A stretch of 64,000 bases of DNA, taken from positions 243,748 to 307,747 of the forward strand of contig CM074821.1 of NCBI GenBank assembly GCA_037447605.1, written 5' to 3'. Below are positions 10,701 through 22,335 of this stretch, piece by piece. The notes under the pieces are model-generated. The model ran no database searches and was not told the DNA's origin. It saw only the letters and a list, made by a program, of their open reading frames with translations. The stretch is from Zygnema circumcarinatum (taxonomy: Eukaryota; Streptophyta; Zygnematophyceae; Zygnematales; Zygnemataceae). Each line of letters starts with the position of its first letter. Position 1 is the first letter of the stretch. The translations under genes and the position numbers were made by a program.

Positions 10701-12677
10701 ACCATTTGGGGATGGCCCTTTCCAGCTCATAAGGACAGATGGCAGGCAGAGGGAAGGAGAGAGCCGCGTGGGAGAGGGAGTAACGGAATGAATCGGCAGA
10801 TCAGGACAGGAGGGGAGGAAGGAGAAGCGGAGCGAGGGAGGGCGAGGGAGAGAGGGAAAGGAGGGAGGAAGAGAGGAAGAGGAGCAAGTGAAGGAGAGGA
10901 ACGCAAGCTGACAGAGAGAAGGAAAGGACAAAAGGACCATTTGGAGGGAGCCCCCCTGATCGAAAGCAGGAGTGGAGGAGAGGAGGCTGAAAAGAGGTCA
11001 GTGCTTACTGCAATGTAGGGTTCAGGGCCTAACCCTGATTTTTCTCAATTCAATCTCTGTTCAATGTCCCCAAGTTCAAATTCGCTTTACCTTATCTGAC
11101 TTTACTCTTATGTTTTAGCTGGTAAGGTACTCTCGATCTACGTCTATTCAAAGCCAAATTCCCCTTCCTTTAGCATCATGGAGCATTCCCCTCTCTTCCT
11201 CCCCCTCTCTCTCTATCACTCTTTCTTTTTCTCTCTCCCACTCCCTCCCTCGCTCTCTTTCCATCCTTCCTCCCTCCCTCCCTTTCCCTTTCCTTTTCCT
11301 CTCCTTCCCTGTCCGCTCCCCCTCTCCCTGTCTCCCCTCCCCTCACCTTCCCTCTCCTCTCCCCCTCTCCCCTCTCTCCCTTCTCTCTGTCTCACTTCCT
11401 CTCCCCCTCTCCCCCCTTTCTCTGTCTCCCCTCCCCTACCTGCCCCTCCCTCACTCTCTCTCTCCTGCCCCTCTCCTTCCCTTCCTCTCCCTCTCTCCCC
11501 CAACTCTTTGTCTCCCCTCCTCTCCCCTCCCCTCCCNNNNNNNNNNCCTGCCCCTCTCCCTCCCTCTCCTCTCTCCCTCTCCCTCCCCCCACCCCCTCTC
11601 TCTCTCTGCAGGGGCCTCGGCCTTGCTGGCCGCGTGATCCGCTCCAAGAGAGTGGCGGAGAGACGCGCGCGCGCGCAGGCGGAGGTGGTCCCCCCTCCGC
11701 CACTCCCGCGCCTCCACGTGGCGCTCTCCCGGCAGGAGGTCCTCGAGGACTGGGCGCGCATCACAGGGGGGGCAAAGTACGTGGGGAAACCAAAAAAGTC
11801 AACGCTTGCTGCTCGGGTAAGCTACACTCACACTCTTCTTCACAAACTCGGATGCTCGATTCTTTTGAGTTTTTTGGGCTGATTCGGTGTTTAACATCAA
11901 AGAATGGGTGTGTTTTTTTTTTTCGTTTTTGCTTTATTGGAGTCACAAGCAGCGAATGCAAGCGCTGGAACACTGCAAGTTGTTTTTTCAGTTTTGGAGC
12001 TTTTTCTGTTTGTGGGTTCCTTCTCCTTGAATTGCGAATGGAGTTTTGAACCTTGGCAGTTTTCCCCAAAGAGGTTCTGAATGATGTTGTTGTGATGTTG
12101 ACATACGGTATGGGTGATGTTAGGGCTGACGTGGGGTGATGTGAGGGTGTGCAGGGCCTGGCCCTATGCGTAGGTCTGCAGAGCCCCTGCTGGTACAACT
12201 ACTAGGCGGCCCTGAACCCCAAAAATGGGAGGCTCTCCGTTTGCCTTCCTCTCCTTCTTCTTAGAAGGTTTCTTCTTCTTCTTCTTCTTCTTCTTCTTCT
12301 TCTTCTTCTTCTTCTTCTTCTTCTTCTTCTTCTTCTTCTGCTGCTTTTTAAACATTTGGCGGTTATTGCTGATCATCGAAGAAATCAATTTTTTTTTTCA
12401 TTTTTGGGTCAGTGCCCGAACCACCCCCCCCCCCCCCCCCCAAAGTAATTGAGCGAAACAGAAGTGCTGCCTGAAAGGGAAGGAAGGTTGGAAGAGAAGA
12501 AGGTAGCCACGAAAGTTTCTCTCTCTCTCTCTTATTTATGGACCAAAAATAAAACTCGACTAAAGAAAACGACTCGTGCTATAGCAATCTTCTCCTTTAC
12601 TTTTCCCCTCCAAGTTAGTAAGGCTGGTCAATGAAATTGCCCATCTTCGTGACCAGCTTGAAGACATGAAAACATGA
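7704..12677 (+). CDS. Unrecognised protein with an acidic/basic E/R/G-rich middle, 7 exons
   Basis: Proposed exons: 7704-7744, 8271-8295, 8934-9001, 9461-9621, 10144-10996, 11612-11816, 12615-12677. They total 1,416 nt (471 aa), with consistent phase and GT/AG borders throughout. The start MSSSATGEQLVER needs no upstream acceptor. Exons 3-4 give a helix-prone Gln/Arg segment (ERYREWQQELMRAQNQRLT). Exon 5 encodes about 284 residues of low-complexity Glu, Arg and Gly, preceded by Lys/Arg clusters (IKRKEPP, KLRKVGGKK) that look like nuclear localisation signals. Exon 6 carries LHVALSRQEVLEDWARITGG followed by GKPKK, and exon 7 a short coiled coil (NEIAHLRDQLEDM). The exon 6 motif faintly recalls the plant DUF1639 motif, but the rest of that domain is absent, so I assign no family. 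Exon 2 is only 25 nt. A 10-N gap lies in intron 5. The gene is probably nuclear by composition; function unknown. Confidence 0.5.
11178..11611 (+). repeat. 430-bp C/T-only tract ending at a 3' splice site, with assembly gap
   Basis: This is an almost pure pyrimidine stretch (CT, CCT, CCCCT words) interrupted by ten Ns at 11537-11546. It ends in ctctctgcag at 11602-11611, immediately before exon 6 of the E/R/G-rich gene. It acts as an extreme polypyrimidine tract, or has grown out of one. The gap means its true length is unknown. Confidence 0.8.
12265..12340 (+). repeat. (TTC)n microsatellite
   Basis: About 24 uninterrupted TTC units lie inside the last intron of the E/R/G-rich gene. A poly-C run of about 20 follows at 12424-12442. 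Long Lys or Phe frames here are artefacts of the repeat. Confidence 0.95.
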
Positions 12678-14622
12678 GAGCTTCAACGTGAACAAGACGA
12701 GGACCACTTTAAAGCAGTGCCAGATTTTGTCCTTCAAGTTTCATTAGGGGGGGTGAGACTTAACCAATGGCCAAATCAATTTAGTAAGCCTGTCGGGCGA
12801 ATTAAGCATTGGCTAGGTACGCATTTCGGTACGGCTGGGTTCGGCGGAGCCGCGGATCCCGACTCGGAATTCGTACACGAAACTTTGACTTTTAGTATAC
12901 TAAATTCGAGAATTTAGTACGCTCCGGGTTAAGTCTGACCCGCCCTATTTTGTAGACATAGGGGAAGGGGAATTGTTACGACATCCATTGATTCTCTCCA
13001 ACCAAAAAGTGAAATTCGTATGAGCCAGTCTACGCATTGCCACGTGGCAAGATTTATCCAAAACCCTAAAATTTCCGTGCCCCTTCCTTCACACCTCAAA
13101 AATGGACCACACAAAAAATTGAACCTTCTCTCAATACAAACAAAAGGGCCCTTTATCTTCGTTTGTTAAGGGCACAACCCTGTGCGAGTAGCGGGCTCTG
13201 TGAGCTTTCCGCCCGCTCAGTTACAGTTTTAGCTCCAGTTTGCAGGCGTCTCCAGTTTGTAAAACGGGTTCCTTGTTCGTCTGTCCTGTTCAGTCGAACG
13301 TCATTCCATGTGATTTGCATGTGCCCCTATCGGGCGGTATATAGGGATACACCTAAAGTACTAAGAACACATTTCAGATCTATCGTCAGCCAATCAGAGG
13401 ACGCAAAATGATTCCCCTCTGACCTGTCCGGGCGGCAGATTTGTCGCATGCGCCAGTGGCAGCCGCATGTGACGGCGGGCCAAAAGTAAAGCACAGGTAG
13501 CGGGCTCGAGCCTTGAGAGACGAATCCGTCACATGATGACGAGACCAGTTCTGTAATTAATTTGTCGAATCAGATATCATCTGAATTTTTGGAAGTCCAA
13601 TCTTGACCTTTTTTTTGTACCCGAGAAGAACTTATTTTTTTGGCAAGCGCGTGGCTGCCCATGAGGTGACGTCATGAACATGCATGCTGACGCATCCGAC
13701 AAATCTGCTCACGTCCGTCGGCAAACCTGGCTGGTGTACGGATGATGCCGTGCGCGTACTAGTGGGTACGCCGCCACGCCAGCGGACAAATCAGAGGAAA
13801 ATTCTGTGTGTGGGAGACGTGGAATTGGGGCCCTGTGAAGAAATGACACCGAAATGAGAGGGAAGTGGCATTGCTCTCACGATGGCAAGACCATCAAATG
13901 AAAACAAAACAAAAAGAGAACACATGAATTGGCATTCAATCATGAGAGTGATTCACAATTCTGGCAGGAAAGGTTCTACGAGCCATGGAGGCCATCAGGC
14001 AATGAGACTGAGCTCCGACCGAGCTCAAACATTTGGCTTCACCTTTCGTAATACATCTTCCTGCCAACCAATGGGAGGTTGTGTTATACAGGACATCTCG
14101 GAGCCCATGAGATGACGAGACCCTTCCTTTTGAAGTACGCAAAACTTCCGAAGAGGCCATAAACGACATGTTTCTTTTACAAAAATGCAGAAAGTGAAGG
14201 TTGGCAACCAGAGACCAAAACCAGAATTCAGAATGCCAGAAAATGACACACCGCTTTAACGGGGCGATGCTCCTTCCGGCCTGCAGACAACATAGCATTA
14301 TGTTGCCGAATGAAAACAACAGATAATTACGATGACAGGGATGACACCACTTGTCCCTTTGACAAGCACTCTCTATCTACACTTCCTCCCACATCCTCGC
14401 GCCGGAGGAGCCCGCCAGCTACTGAAAGCTCCTGCTTATTGGAATGTCAGGTTGACGTTGCCTGACAGTATTCATTGCTGCGAATAGCTCCAGTGCCAAA
14501 AAAAGGACTCCATCTCGCCAGACGCCTTGCATTGTAGGAGGCATCCAAAGCAGCCCTGCTTCTTGGAAGTTTTTCCTCACAACAGCCCTTTCGAACTCGT
14601 CACATCCCAGGCTGCATAAGCA
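12678..14622. other. Convergent 3' intergenic region with a dispersed-repeat copy
   Basis: The region lies between two convergent gene ends. At about 13845-13935 is a minus-strand copy of the dispersed repeat (gaagtggcattg...acgatggcaagaccatcaaatg). Around 13100-13800 there are several CACGTG-like and CGTAC words, and the DNA is unusually GC-rich for intergenic sequence here. I see no supported gene. Confidence 0.45.
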
Positions 14623-17440
14623 TTAAACGTCGTCGTCACTCTCGTCAAAGTTCGCCAAGCCCCTTAAACCGCATCCTTTCTGCATGGCAAGGAAAGAAAA
14701 GAAGGAATGTCGGTTGATTGTCCACATTTCATGAACTACAACCATTCACCAGTACCTTCCTCTGCTTGTAGCAGCAATGGCTGACAGAGCCACATTCAAG
14801 ACTATGCACAGGTTCAATAAATACTCAACTTAAGACTTCTAAAAATTCCAGCAAGGCAAGGATTAACAAACCTCTCCTTTGCCTAGGTCTGAAAAAAACT
14901 GCCTAGGATTAAATATAGCATAATCGGAAAGAAATGATGAAACTATAGCCTTCCAGAGCAGCCATTAGGAGAGTTCGGAAATCTCCTTACATTAGATGCC
15001 TCCTTTGGCAGTTGTGGTTCGTATTTTTCCAAAAGCGCTTCTGTGGTGAATTTCCGATTGCACAAAAGCTGGCAAAGCCCCATCATCTGCATCAAGAAGA
15101 CAAACACAGAGTCAGCATACGCAGACACACTGGACCAGTGGCCCAAATCAGAAACGCCTGAGTCAAAAAGAATAATTGAGAGATCGACACCCAAAAGCCA
15201 GCAACACGCCGGCACTCTACAGCCATAGACGAAAAGCGAAAAGCTTAGAGCTCCGGCAGACACTTATAAACCTCTCATGAGGTTCCATAAAACTAGCAAT
15301 GAGCGAATTAGTTTGACAGCAACTCGTGCTGGGAGCGCAAACGACAGGTCGCGAGTAAATGTACAGTTGCTGTTCCTAAAAACACATTTAGGAACCAACC
15401 TCCTAACTATATCATGTGGTTTGTGTGTTCTCCTACACATCCTAGCAAAAAAACCTCTGGAGCCTGCAGTTCCACTCACGACCTAATCCTCTCATCTTCA
15501 TAAGCATACTCTGGCACACAACTCATGCGGATCCACAAAAGCTCCTGATCGCCCCAAACATCTACATGACGTGGGATGAGAAGGGAAGGCCGTCGGAGGA
15601 ATCAGACGAACCATTACGGTCCGCAACCTCTCCAGCCCGATCCCCTCATATATAGCCTGGCCTTCACCTGCAGCAGTGAGATGGATTCATGAGCAATCAC
15701 TGCTTCGCTTCTCATGCTCACGTCCCCATCCACTGTCAACAGACTGCCTACCGAGTGGAATCTGTCTAAACAACCTCTCACAGTTCTAAAGTTTTAAGCA
15801 GAAGAGGAGCCAGACCTCCAGCTCCTCGTTCTCGAGTGCGTCAAACTCGGAAATGGAACACAGCCTTTTCCAGCAGTTTCCAACCATACGGCTGTTACTT
15901 AGTGCCTGCTGGAATACGAGCTTCGATTCAATAATAAGATATATGTCAGATTTAGCTGACTGGGGCTACTGTACATCAGAATCCTTCAGGACAGGCCCCA
16001 CCTAACGAAAGGCATGCTCAAGCTTGAAGGCACGGCCAAAAGCCGAACCTTGCTCAGTCATCATTACTTAGTGGAGTATTCTCTCACCACTATCCTAAGG
16101 TTCCTCCTTCCGGCATGCTGGAAACCCACCTGCACAACCCTCTGCACTTTTCTGGGCCGGAGCAGTTTTGGTTTGTGCCTTAATCTCCCTCCGCACTGCT
16201 TGAAGTCGTCCGCCATCTCATTCCACTCAAGTTGAATATTCAGCGCTTTCAGACACTGTGTCTTGTCAGACCCGAACGATCTTCTCAAGTCCCACAACTG
16301 ATGGGAAAGGCGTTCTTTCCGGGACTCCCAACATCCTGAAACCTTTGGCACATCGTGACTTCCAAAGTGATCTGAATCAGCCTCTCCCGACACCGCACTC
16401 GAACTCTCTTCCCGCATCCTGATGAATAGCCACAACAAATGTATATTAGATGGCTTCAAAAGCGAGAAACATTCTGATCAACACCAAACACACAGCACAG
16501 CCTCCTGCCAAATAGGACTCAACTGCATCTACACAAAGAGATTCAAACAAACAACCCAAGCTGCAGTTCAGTCTCAGTCTTTCGGGAAACTTAGAGACAA
16601 GAGGAGCCTGAATATTTACCTGTTCTGAGAGGCCTCTTCATCAATGGACGGAGTGCATGGCCTTGAGGAATCAACAAGTGGAGTGGGAGACAAGCCCTTT
16701 ACATGAACTGGAAGTGTCTTGTCAGACGGCTGTGCCAACTTTCCAGTTTGAATCCGATGAGCTCTCTGTCCTCTCTGTCCCCAATGCAGGGCAGTGACTG
16801 CGGCCTCACTCTGATCTCTCTCGACCGAACTCATAAATTGACACGCGGACGTCAACAAGCATGAATCTACTTTCAAAACGTCACACTCCTCTGACTCGAG
16901 TTTCTGCCTCTTTGTGCTGTAGCCGCTCTCAGGAAGCCCACCACTGCCCCTTCCCCAGTCACCGTCAACATGCGGGAAGGTCCTTTTCTGAAAGACTGCA
17001 GCTGTATGATAATTGCTCATGTTTGCAGAATCTGGAGACAACCAGCCACTCTTCATGTCTCCAGCCACCAGCAATGGACTTCTCCGCCTGCACATACAAA
17101 TCAAGAGCATCAACATCTCAGGCACAACACTACTCATCAAAGCGGTCCTTAAAGCTGATTCCGCCAATGCGCAGCGTCACACCGCTTGCAATAGAAAAAC
17201 ATATCTGAAAGCAAAAAGTGGGTGGGCATAGTCTGGCCGAAAAGTGAGAGAGTAGAGGGATGCGGACCTTTTCGTGCAGCTAACAGTGTCAAAAACTCCC
17301 GACTTTACAGCATCCGGCGTGTACATCCCCTGCTTTTCTACCAAACTTGCACATTCTGCACTCCCTGCAGATGCCACAGATAGAGAACCGAAGCCTGTAG
17401 ATGGCACAGACCGCCTAACAACAGTCCGTCGCTTCACGAA
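14623..17440 (-). CDS. Unrecognised nuclear-looking protein, at least 6 exons, 5' end unresolved
   Basis: Exons (complement): 17268-17440, 16620-17087, 16130-16418, 15816-15908, 14991-15086, 14623-14679. All five junctions keep phase. The last three introns are phase 0 and the final exon ends NFDESDDDV and TAA. The first in-frame Met is at 17326 (MYTPDAVKSG), giving 353 aa. The frame is open upstream, and a further exon at 17842-17930 with a perfect GTAAGT donor may be 5' UTR or extra coding sequence. The N-terminal half is Ser/Arg/Gln-rich and probably disordered. The C-terminal part is helical and basic, then acidic: RLRHKPKLLRPRKVQRVVQ, then NCWKRLCSISEFDALENEE, then LCQLLCNRKFTTEALLEKY. 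I recognise no domain. The basic block could be a nuclear signal or nucleic-acid contact; that is inference. Confidence 0.6.
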
Positions 17441-17930
17441 CTGCAGCAGACACAACAAAAGTCACATCCTTCAGGTTAGGGCACCACACTGGTCAGCCGT
17501 CTGTTGCATTAAAGCTACCGAATCATGACAGAAACATGCTGCAACAAACAAATAACAAAAGCAGACTCTGCAGAGTTTTTCGTTCTTTTAGAAACTTTAA
17601 GGACCAATACTAGAATGTCTCCCAGGACTTCATTGAGTTACACAACAGACCTGCCGAGATCCAAAAAAATCGGTTCTCGTTACTCCATCCCCAGCTCCCG
17701 CCATGAAATATAACACACTTTGCGTCCTGCACGGGAGCAAACATCATACAACAGCAGTTAGTTCGAGGTTCTGAAGATGATTAAAGAGACGCAAAAGCGA
17801 ACTCTGCACAGCGTAGACGACGACCAATGGTCAAAACTTACCAATATCGAAAGTGCTTCACTTGCAAGCCAGCAGCTCCTTACGTCCTCCTTCCAAGAGT
17901 CCAATTCAGGAAAGGCAGTTCCAGCAACGG

Positions 17931-19363
17931 CTGAACCAAGAGATTCGTTTCCAAGAACAAATCAGGCGCCCTTCATGCCCGATAGAAAAACATTTCTGCT
18001 ACCTCAAAACACCTTCCAGAAAGTCCCGCGCTCTGGTCCAATAGCAGCGCTTCTCAGCAAGCGGCCCCCTCAAGGCTGGTCCAATTGCACACAAGTAGAA
18101 GGAGAGCACAAGGGAATGAGCCACACTCGGCAGCAGAAGCGCCGCCCGCTCCGTTTCTCTTGCCTGGCTTCACCTCTACAGAAAGCAGCACCAGCAGCAG
18201 AAGCAAGCAGTCGGAAAGCAGAGATGCCTGAATTTTCTTAGTAGCTTATCGCCCTCTCCTCTCCCTCCTCTCTCCCCCTCTCCTCTCCCTCGCCCTCCCT
18301 TCTCGCCCTCCCTCTCTCCCTCCCTCTCTCCCTCCCTCTCTCCCTCCCTCCATCTGTTTGGCCTCCAAACATTTGGCCCTGAACAGGGCTCCGCCAAACA
18401 AAAGTTTCGGACCAAATTTTGGCCACAGAGGCGGCGGCGGACCAAACTCCCTCGAAAAAAATCGTTAGGGCCAGAAACGTGAATTAAATAATTTCTGCCA
18501 ACGTGGCTCTTCTCCATTGGAAGGCGTCGGACGGTAAGTCCGCGGACGGCACGCGGCGGCGCGTGGACACGTTCGTACGGATGTAGGTAACCGAAAGGTG
18601 ACCGTACGATAGTCGTACGGTGACAGCTTCGAGGAAATGTAAAATTCCGTACATTGAGAACCTAAGCCAATCAGAGGCTGCCATGTCATATAATCTAACA
18701 CGTGCAGATGGTGACTGGCCACGAGTTTCCAATGGCGAGCTGCCGCAGGCTGGCCGGTCCAGCTCATTATTTTGCGGAGATCTCGGGCGGAGGGACGCAC
18801 GCACTCGCACGTGCAACCCGGCGTGGGCGGGACACGTGGGCACGTGTCATTCGCTGGGGACCGACCCGGCTGCAAATCTAACGGTCTCCATGGTGCGATC
18901 TGAGAAAACATCGACGGCCTACAATCAGTGCACGTGTAAAGGACGGCAACGATCTCGTAGCGGACGGATCTTCCGCTCCGAGCGGATTCGGGCAGGCCGA
19001 TATTTTTTTCACTCCAAAAAAAAATTCAAAATTTTTGACTGGTATTGTATTCTACTGTAATTTGTTTTCGTTTTTTTGGAGAATAAAAATCGAAAAAAAA
19101 AAAGTTACCTGATTTTTCATACAAAAAAAAATTTGAATGTTGCAAGATTTGATTTGACGGAATCTGGCCACCGACCAACCGACCGCCCTTATTTCAGGAG
19201 CCCATTTTCGAACCTCCTCCAAGCCTCTCCCAGCCTTTGCCCAGCCATATCCGGGCCTTGTCCGAGCCTCTCCCGAACAAAGCGCCGAAGCTCCCCCGGA
19301 TCGCCTCGGCCCCCTGCACAGTGTGGGAGGAGGTGCCACGTGTCGCCCTCTCTGGCCGCCGCC
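17931..19363. other. Divergent promoter region between the 14.6-17.4 kb gene and CBP20
   Basis: Two genes diverge from this stretch of about 1.4 kb. It holds a CT-rich tract at 18245-18355, CGTACGG words around 18570-18625 and GCCACGTGTC/GACACGTGGG-type boxes at 18827-18848 and 19336-19343, the last just upstream of the CBP20 ATG. A GCCGCC context precedes that ATG. No gene is seen inside. Confidence 0.5.
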
Positions 19364-19459
19364 ATGGCGCGCTTGTTCAAGGTGAGGGAGGAGCTGAGGC
19401 GGCCATGGCACCTTGGAACTCACAGGGCATGGCAGGGCATGGGCCTGGCATGGGCATGG

Positions 19460-19517
<58 letters not shown>

Positions 19518-22335
19518 ACATGGCAGGGGCAGGGGCATGGGCGTGGGCATGGCTTGGCATGGCCAATGTTAGGGCCTTACCTTCGTGGGAGAAGGATAGG
19601 GAGAAAGTCTTTCACAGCTGTTAGGGTTTGTTCGTGAAGGAGCAGCGGATTGTATGTTTTAGGGTTTGCAACCTCGGTCGCATGTCTTAGAAGGTGGAAA
19701 TCTGGCAGCTGGATGTTGCAATTATATGGCGTAGGGTTTGAATTCTTTTAATTTGTCGGAGTGAAGCATGTGGGTGATATAAGAGGCTCAGTTTCAATGC
19801 TGAGAGGGAGGGAGGGGGGGAGGGAGGCGTATGTTTTCATCCTCCGGGTCAAGAAGCAAATTAGGGTTTCCATATACATGACATTCGGATTTAGGGTTTG
19901 TCCAGGCCGACGAGCCGGTGTCTGCATACAGGGACCGCCGATTCCGCGGCACACACGAGGAATATTTGCAGGCATTGCAGACCAGCACCACTGTTTACAT
20001 CGGAAATCTGTCGTTCTACACTTCAGAAGAACAGATATATGAGGTTTTCTCGAAGACGGGAGAGATCAAGAAGATTATCATGGGGCTTGACAAGAACGGC
20101 ATGACGCCCTGCGGATTTTGCTTCGTGCAGTTGAGTTTTTGGGGACGAGAAGGTTCGCATTTTTAGGGTTTACGAGAATTCAAGAGCTTCTTGAGTCTTG
20201 GGAGTTCGTGTAGTGCCTGCATTTGGTTCTCCTCATAGAATGAGAAAAAATGACAATTAACATGATAGTTGATAAAATAGGTGATAAGATCAGTTGATAG
20301 TTGACAAAATTAAGGTTGTTGAAATTGATGAGACGGTTTGGAGGAGGGCGCGACAGATACTATACGAGGGAAGATACGGAGGATTCTGTGAAGTTTATTA
20401 GCGGGAGTATCTTAGATGATCGACCAATCCGAGTCGACTTTGATTGGGGCTTCGAGGACGGGAGACAGTGGGGTCGAGGGCGGAGTGGGGGGCAGGTGGG
20501 CCCCATGTTCTATGCGCTGTTTGTTACCTGTTCCTTGTTTAACGGATTTGCACGCTCTTTGTGAAGCTGCGGAGGCGCTGCTATGGATAGAATTGCTGAG
20601 AATAGTTATTTTGTTGATAATAGTCGTATTGTCGTTTTGACGACCGTGGAAGTTGCTGTGTGTATCGCAGGTCAGAGATGAATATCGGACAGATTATGAT
20701 CCTGATATCCTTTCTAAGGTCTGTCAGATATGGGGAGTTCCTTCTTTGTGGAATGCAGCTTGAGCGCGTCAAGAACCAAGTTCTACAACTTAATTTGAGT
20801 GTAGCTACACTTATATTATACATTCATATCCGCATTTCTAGATCCACACACATCATCTGACGCAGTCATATTCTAACATTTCTTGATCAACTTTTTCCAC
20901 TCTCTGTAGCCGAAAACATTCGTTTTACATTCTGAATCTCTTCTAGATTATTCATGATGTGCATGTATGCAGCAGTAACCCTGTTCTCAACAGTGTTGGC
21001 ACGCAGGCATGGTTAGGGAATTTCCAAAACTTGAAATGCTAATAGAAGCTTGAAACAGGGGGCACGATGAAGGATATCTGAGTGCAGAGTTGAATGGCCT
21101 TAACATTGTTTTGCAAGTCGAGGAGGCTACGGAAAATGTGTTCAAGAAGAGCTTGAACTTCGGCGATATGGAGAGTTGGGAAGTCCGGAAATGGTTGGTC
21201 CTCCACGAGGCTTGGCAGGCCGGCCTTACCCTGTCATGCAGCCATTGCCATGTAAACACACTCCTTCATGCTCTATATTAAACCTCAATTAGGAGGCACC
21301 CATACTTGTTGCAAATCCAGGAAGTTGCAGGTCTGATGCAGGTCTCGTTTTTATGGAATAAATAGGTCCTCCTCTATACACAAATTCTGCTATAGGAGTC
21401 TTTCTTGTAATAGTCTGAGAAGCGGAATTTGTTTTGCGTGACCCCAGAGCGATCTAGCTGAAGGAAGGAGGATTTGGAACTCACAGATTTTTAGTCACCT
21501 TTCTTTGCAGCGCTTGTACTGACACGTATTTCCTGGTAGAGATGGCAGACATAGCGCGGCAAGAACGGCCAGCAATACAGCGACCAAGAGGTGGGTCTAT
21601 ATTTCCATCGTATTTTACTCCCCTACAAATCACCCCAAAGGTGACTGCCATTTTTGGAAGAAGTTTCAGTCACAATAGGGGGGGGGGGGTCAGACTAAGA
21701 AAGTTTTCACACTATCACCCCCAAAATAAGTAGTAACAGGGAAATCAAGAGCAAATTCCTTCGAAAAAACTCCCAAATTGATGGGATTTGTTTAAAGGGA
21801 TGGATTGTTCAAGTCCGAAACGCCCTAATATGCAAGAAACCTGGAACCTTCATTTCGCAACATATCTGCTTCAGAAGGTACACGTATAAGATCCTCTGTT
21901 TCTATCTATGCCGGAAAGAACTCTGCATATGATGTTACTCTCCAAGGCAACGCAGAGGGAGGGCGTAAACGTGGACGGGAAGAAGCAGCTGCCCCTCCAT
22001 CTGATGGCGTGAAACCACCTGCAGGAGCTGAAGCCCGTGCGGTTAGTTCCTCAACTTCAACACTGAGCCCGGCAATACTGTATCCAGCAATACTGGATGT
22101 AGCATGGAGAAAGTTGCTATTTTTTGAAGTATGAAAAAGTTCAATTTCTCTCAGAACATTTCTTTGGCAAGCGCTGCAGATGAACTGTGTTTTTAGTGGA
22201 AGGCTTGCTTTTGGCAAGATTGGATGTTGTAGCTTAGGCTTGGTGATGGATACACTCTTGGAGGGCCTGCAGGAGCGCAATCCCCGATTCCGAGAAAGAG
22301 GGGATGACTCAGATGAGGAGAGAGAGAAGGCTTGA
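19364..22335 (+). CDS. CBP20: Nuclear cap-binding protein subunit 2 (CBP20)
   Basis: CBP20 and CBP80 form the nuclear cap-binding complex, which holds the m7G cap of new transcripts for splicing, miRNA processing and export. Well-supported exons: 19364-19381, 19906-20129, 20357-20495, 20671-20704, 21117-21251. The protein starts MARLFK, then [11 protein letters not shown]. The RRM follows, with RNP2 VYIGNLSF (about residues 36-43) and RNP1 GFCFVQYY (about 76-83). Next come [31 protein letters not shown] and DYDPGRGGYGK, all family hallmarks. Tyr14 and Tyr37 match the human cap-stacking Tyr20 and Tyr43. The intron before GRGGYGK is U12-type. The tail is less certain: exon 21542-21590, an exon ending at 22041 with GGRKRGREE, and a last exon 22273-22335 ([22 protein letters not shown]). 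The junction into the 22041 exon has no unique phase solution, so the tail may differ. Confidence 0.93.
19458..19517 (+). repeat. (GGGCAT)n hexanucleotide array in CBP20 intron 1
   Basis: About ten GGGCAT units lie shortly after the first donor of CBP20 and are flanked by imperfect GGCAT units from about 19427 to 19560. Both strands stay open through it, giving artefactual Met-Gly or Met-Pro frames. Confidence 0.9.
20705..21116 (+). other. U12-type (minor spliceosome) AT-AA intron of CBP20
   Basis: The intron begins ATATCCTTTC, a full match to the U12 AT-type 5' splice site, directly after GATCCTG. Near its end CCTTAAC at 21098-21104 matches the U12 branch-site core, with the branch A about 13 nt from the 3' end. 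Keeping the frame DYDP-G-RGGYGK requires the intron to end in AA at 21116, giving AT-AA termini. An AG end one base later would shift the frame. Confidence 0.85.

Noticed and set aside
11612-11816. Assignment of exon 6 of the E/R/G-rich gene to DUF1639
   Set aside because: Only a short LSRQEVLEDWARITG...KPKK resemblance exists; the rest of that domain is missing from the following exon.
12164-12452. Poly-Lys / poly-Phe peptide
   Set aside because: It is produced by the (TTC)n microsatellite in an intron.
19052-19637. Met-Pro and Met-Gly repeat proteins on both strands
   Set aside because: They are artefacts of the GGGCAT array within CBP20 intron 1.
21117-21120. AT-AG ending for the CBP20 minor intron
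   Set aside because: Using AG at 21116-21117 shifts the frame and destroys the conserved RGGYGK segment.
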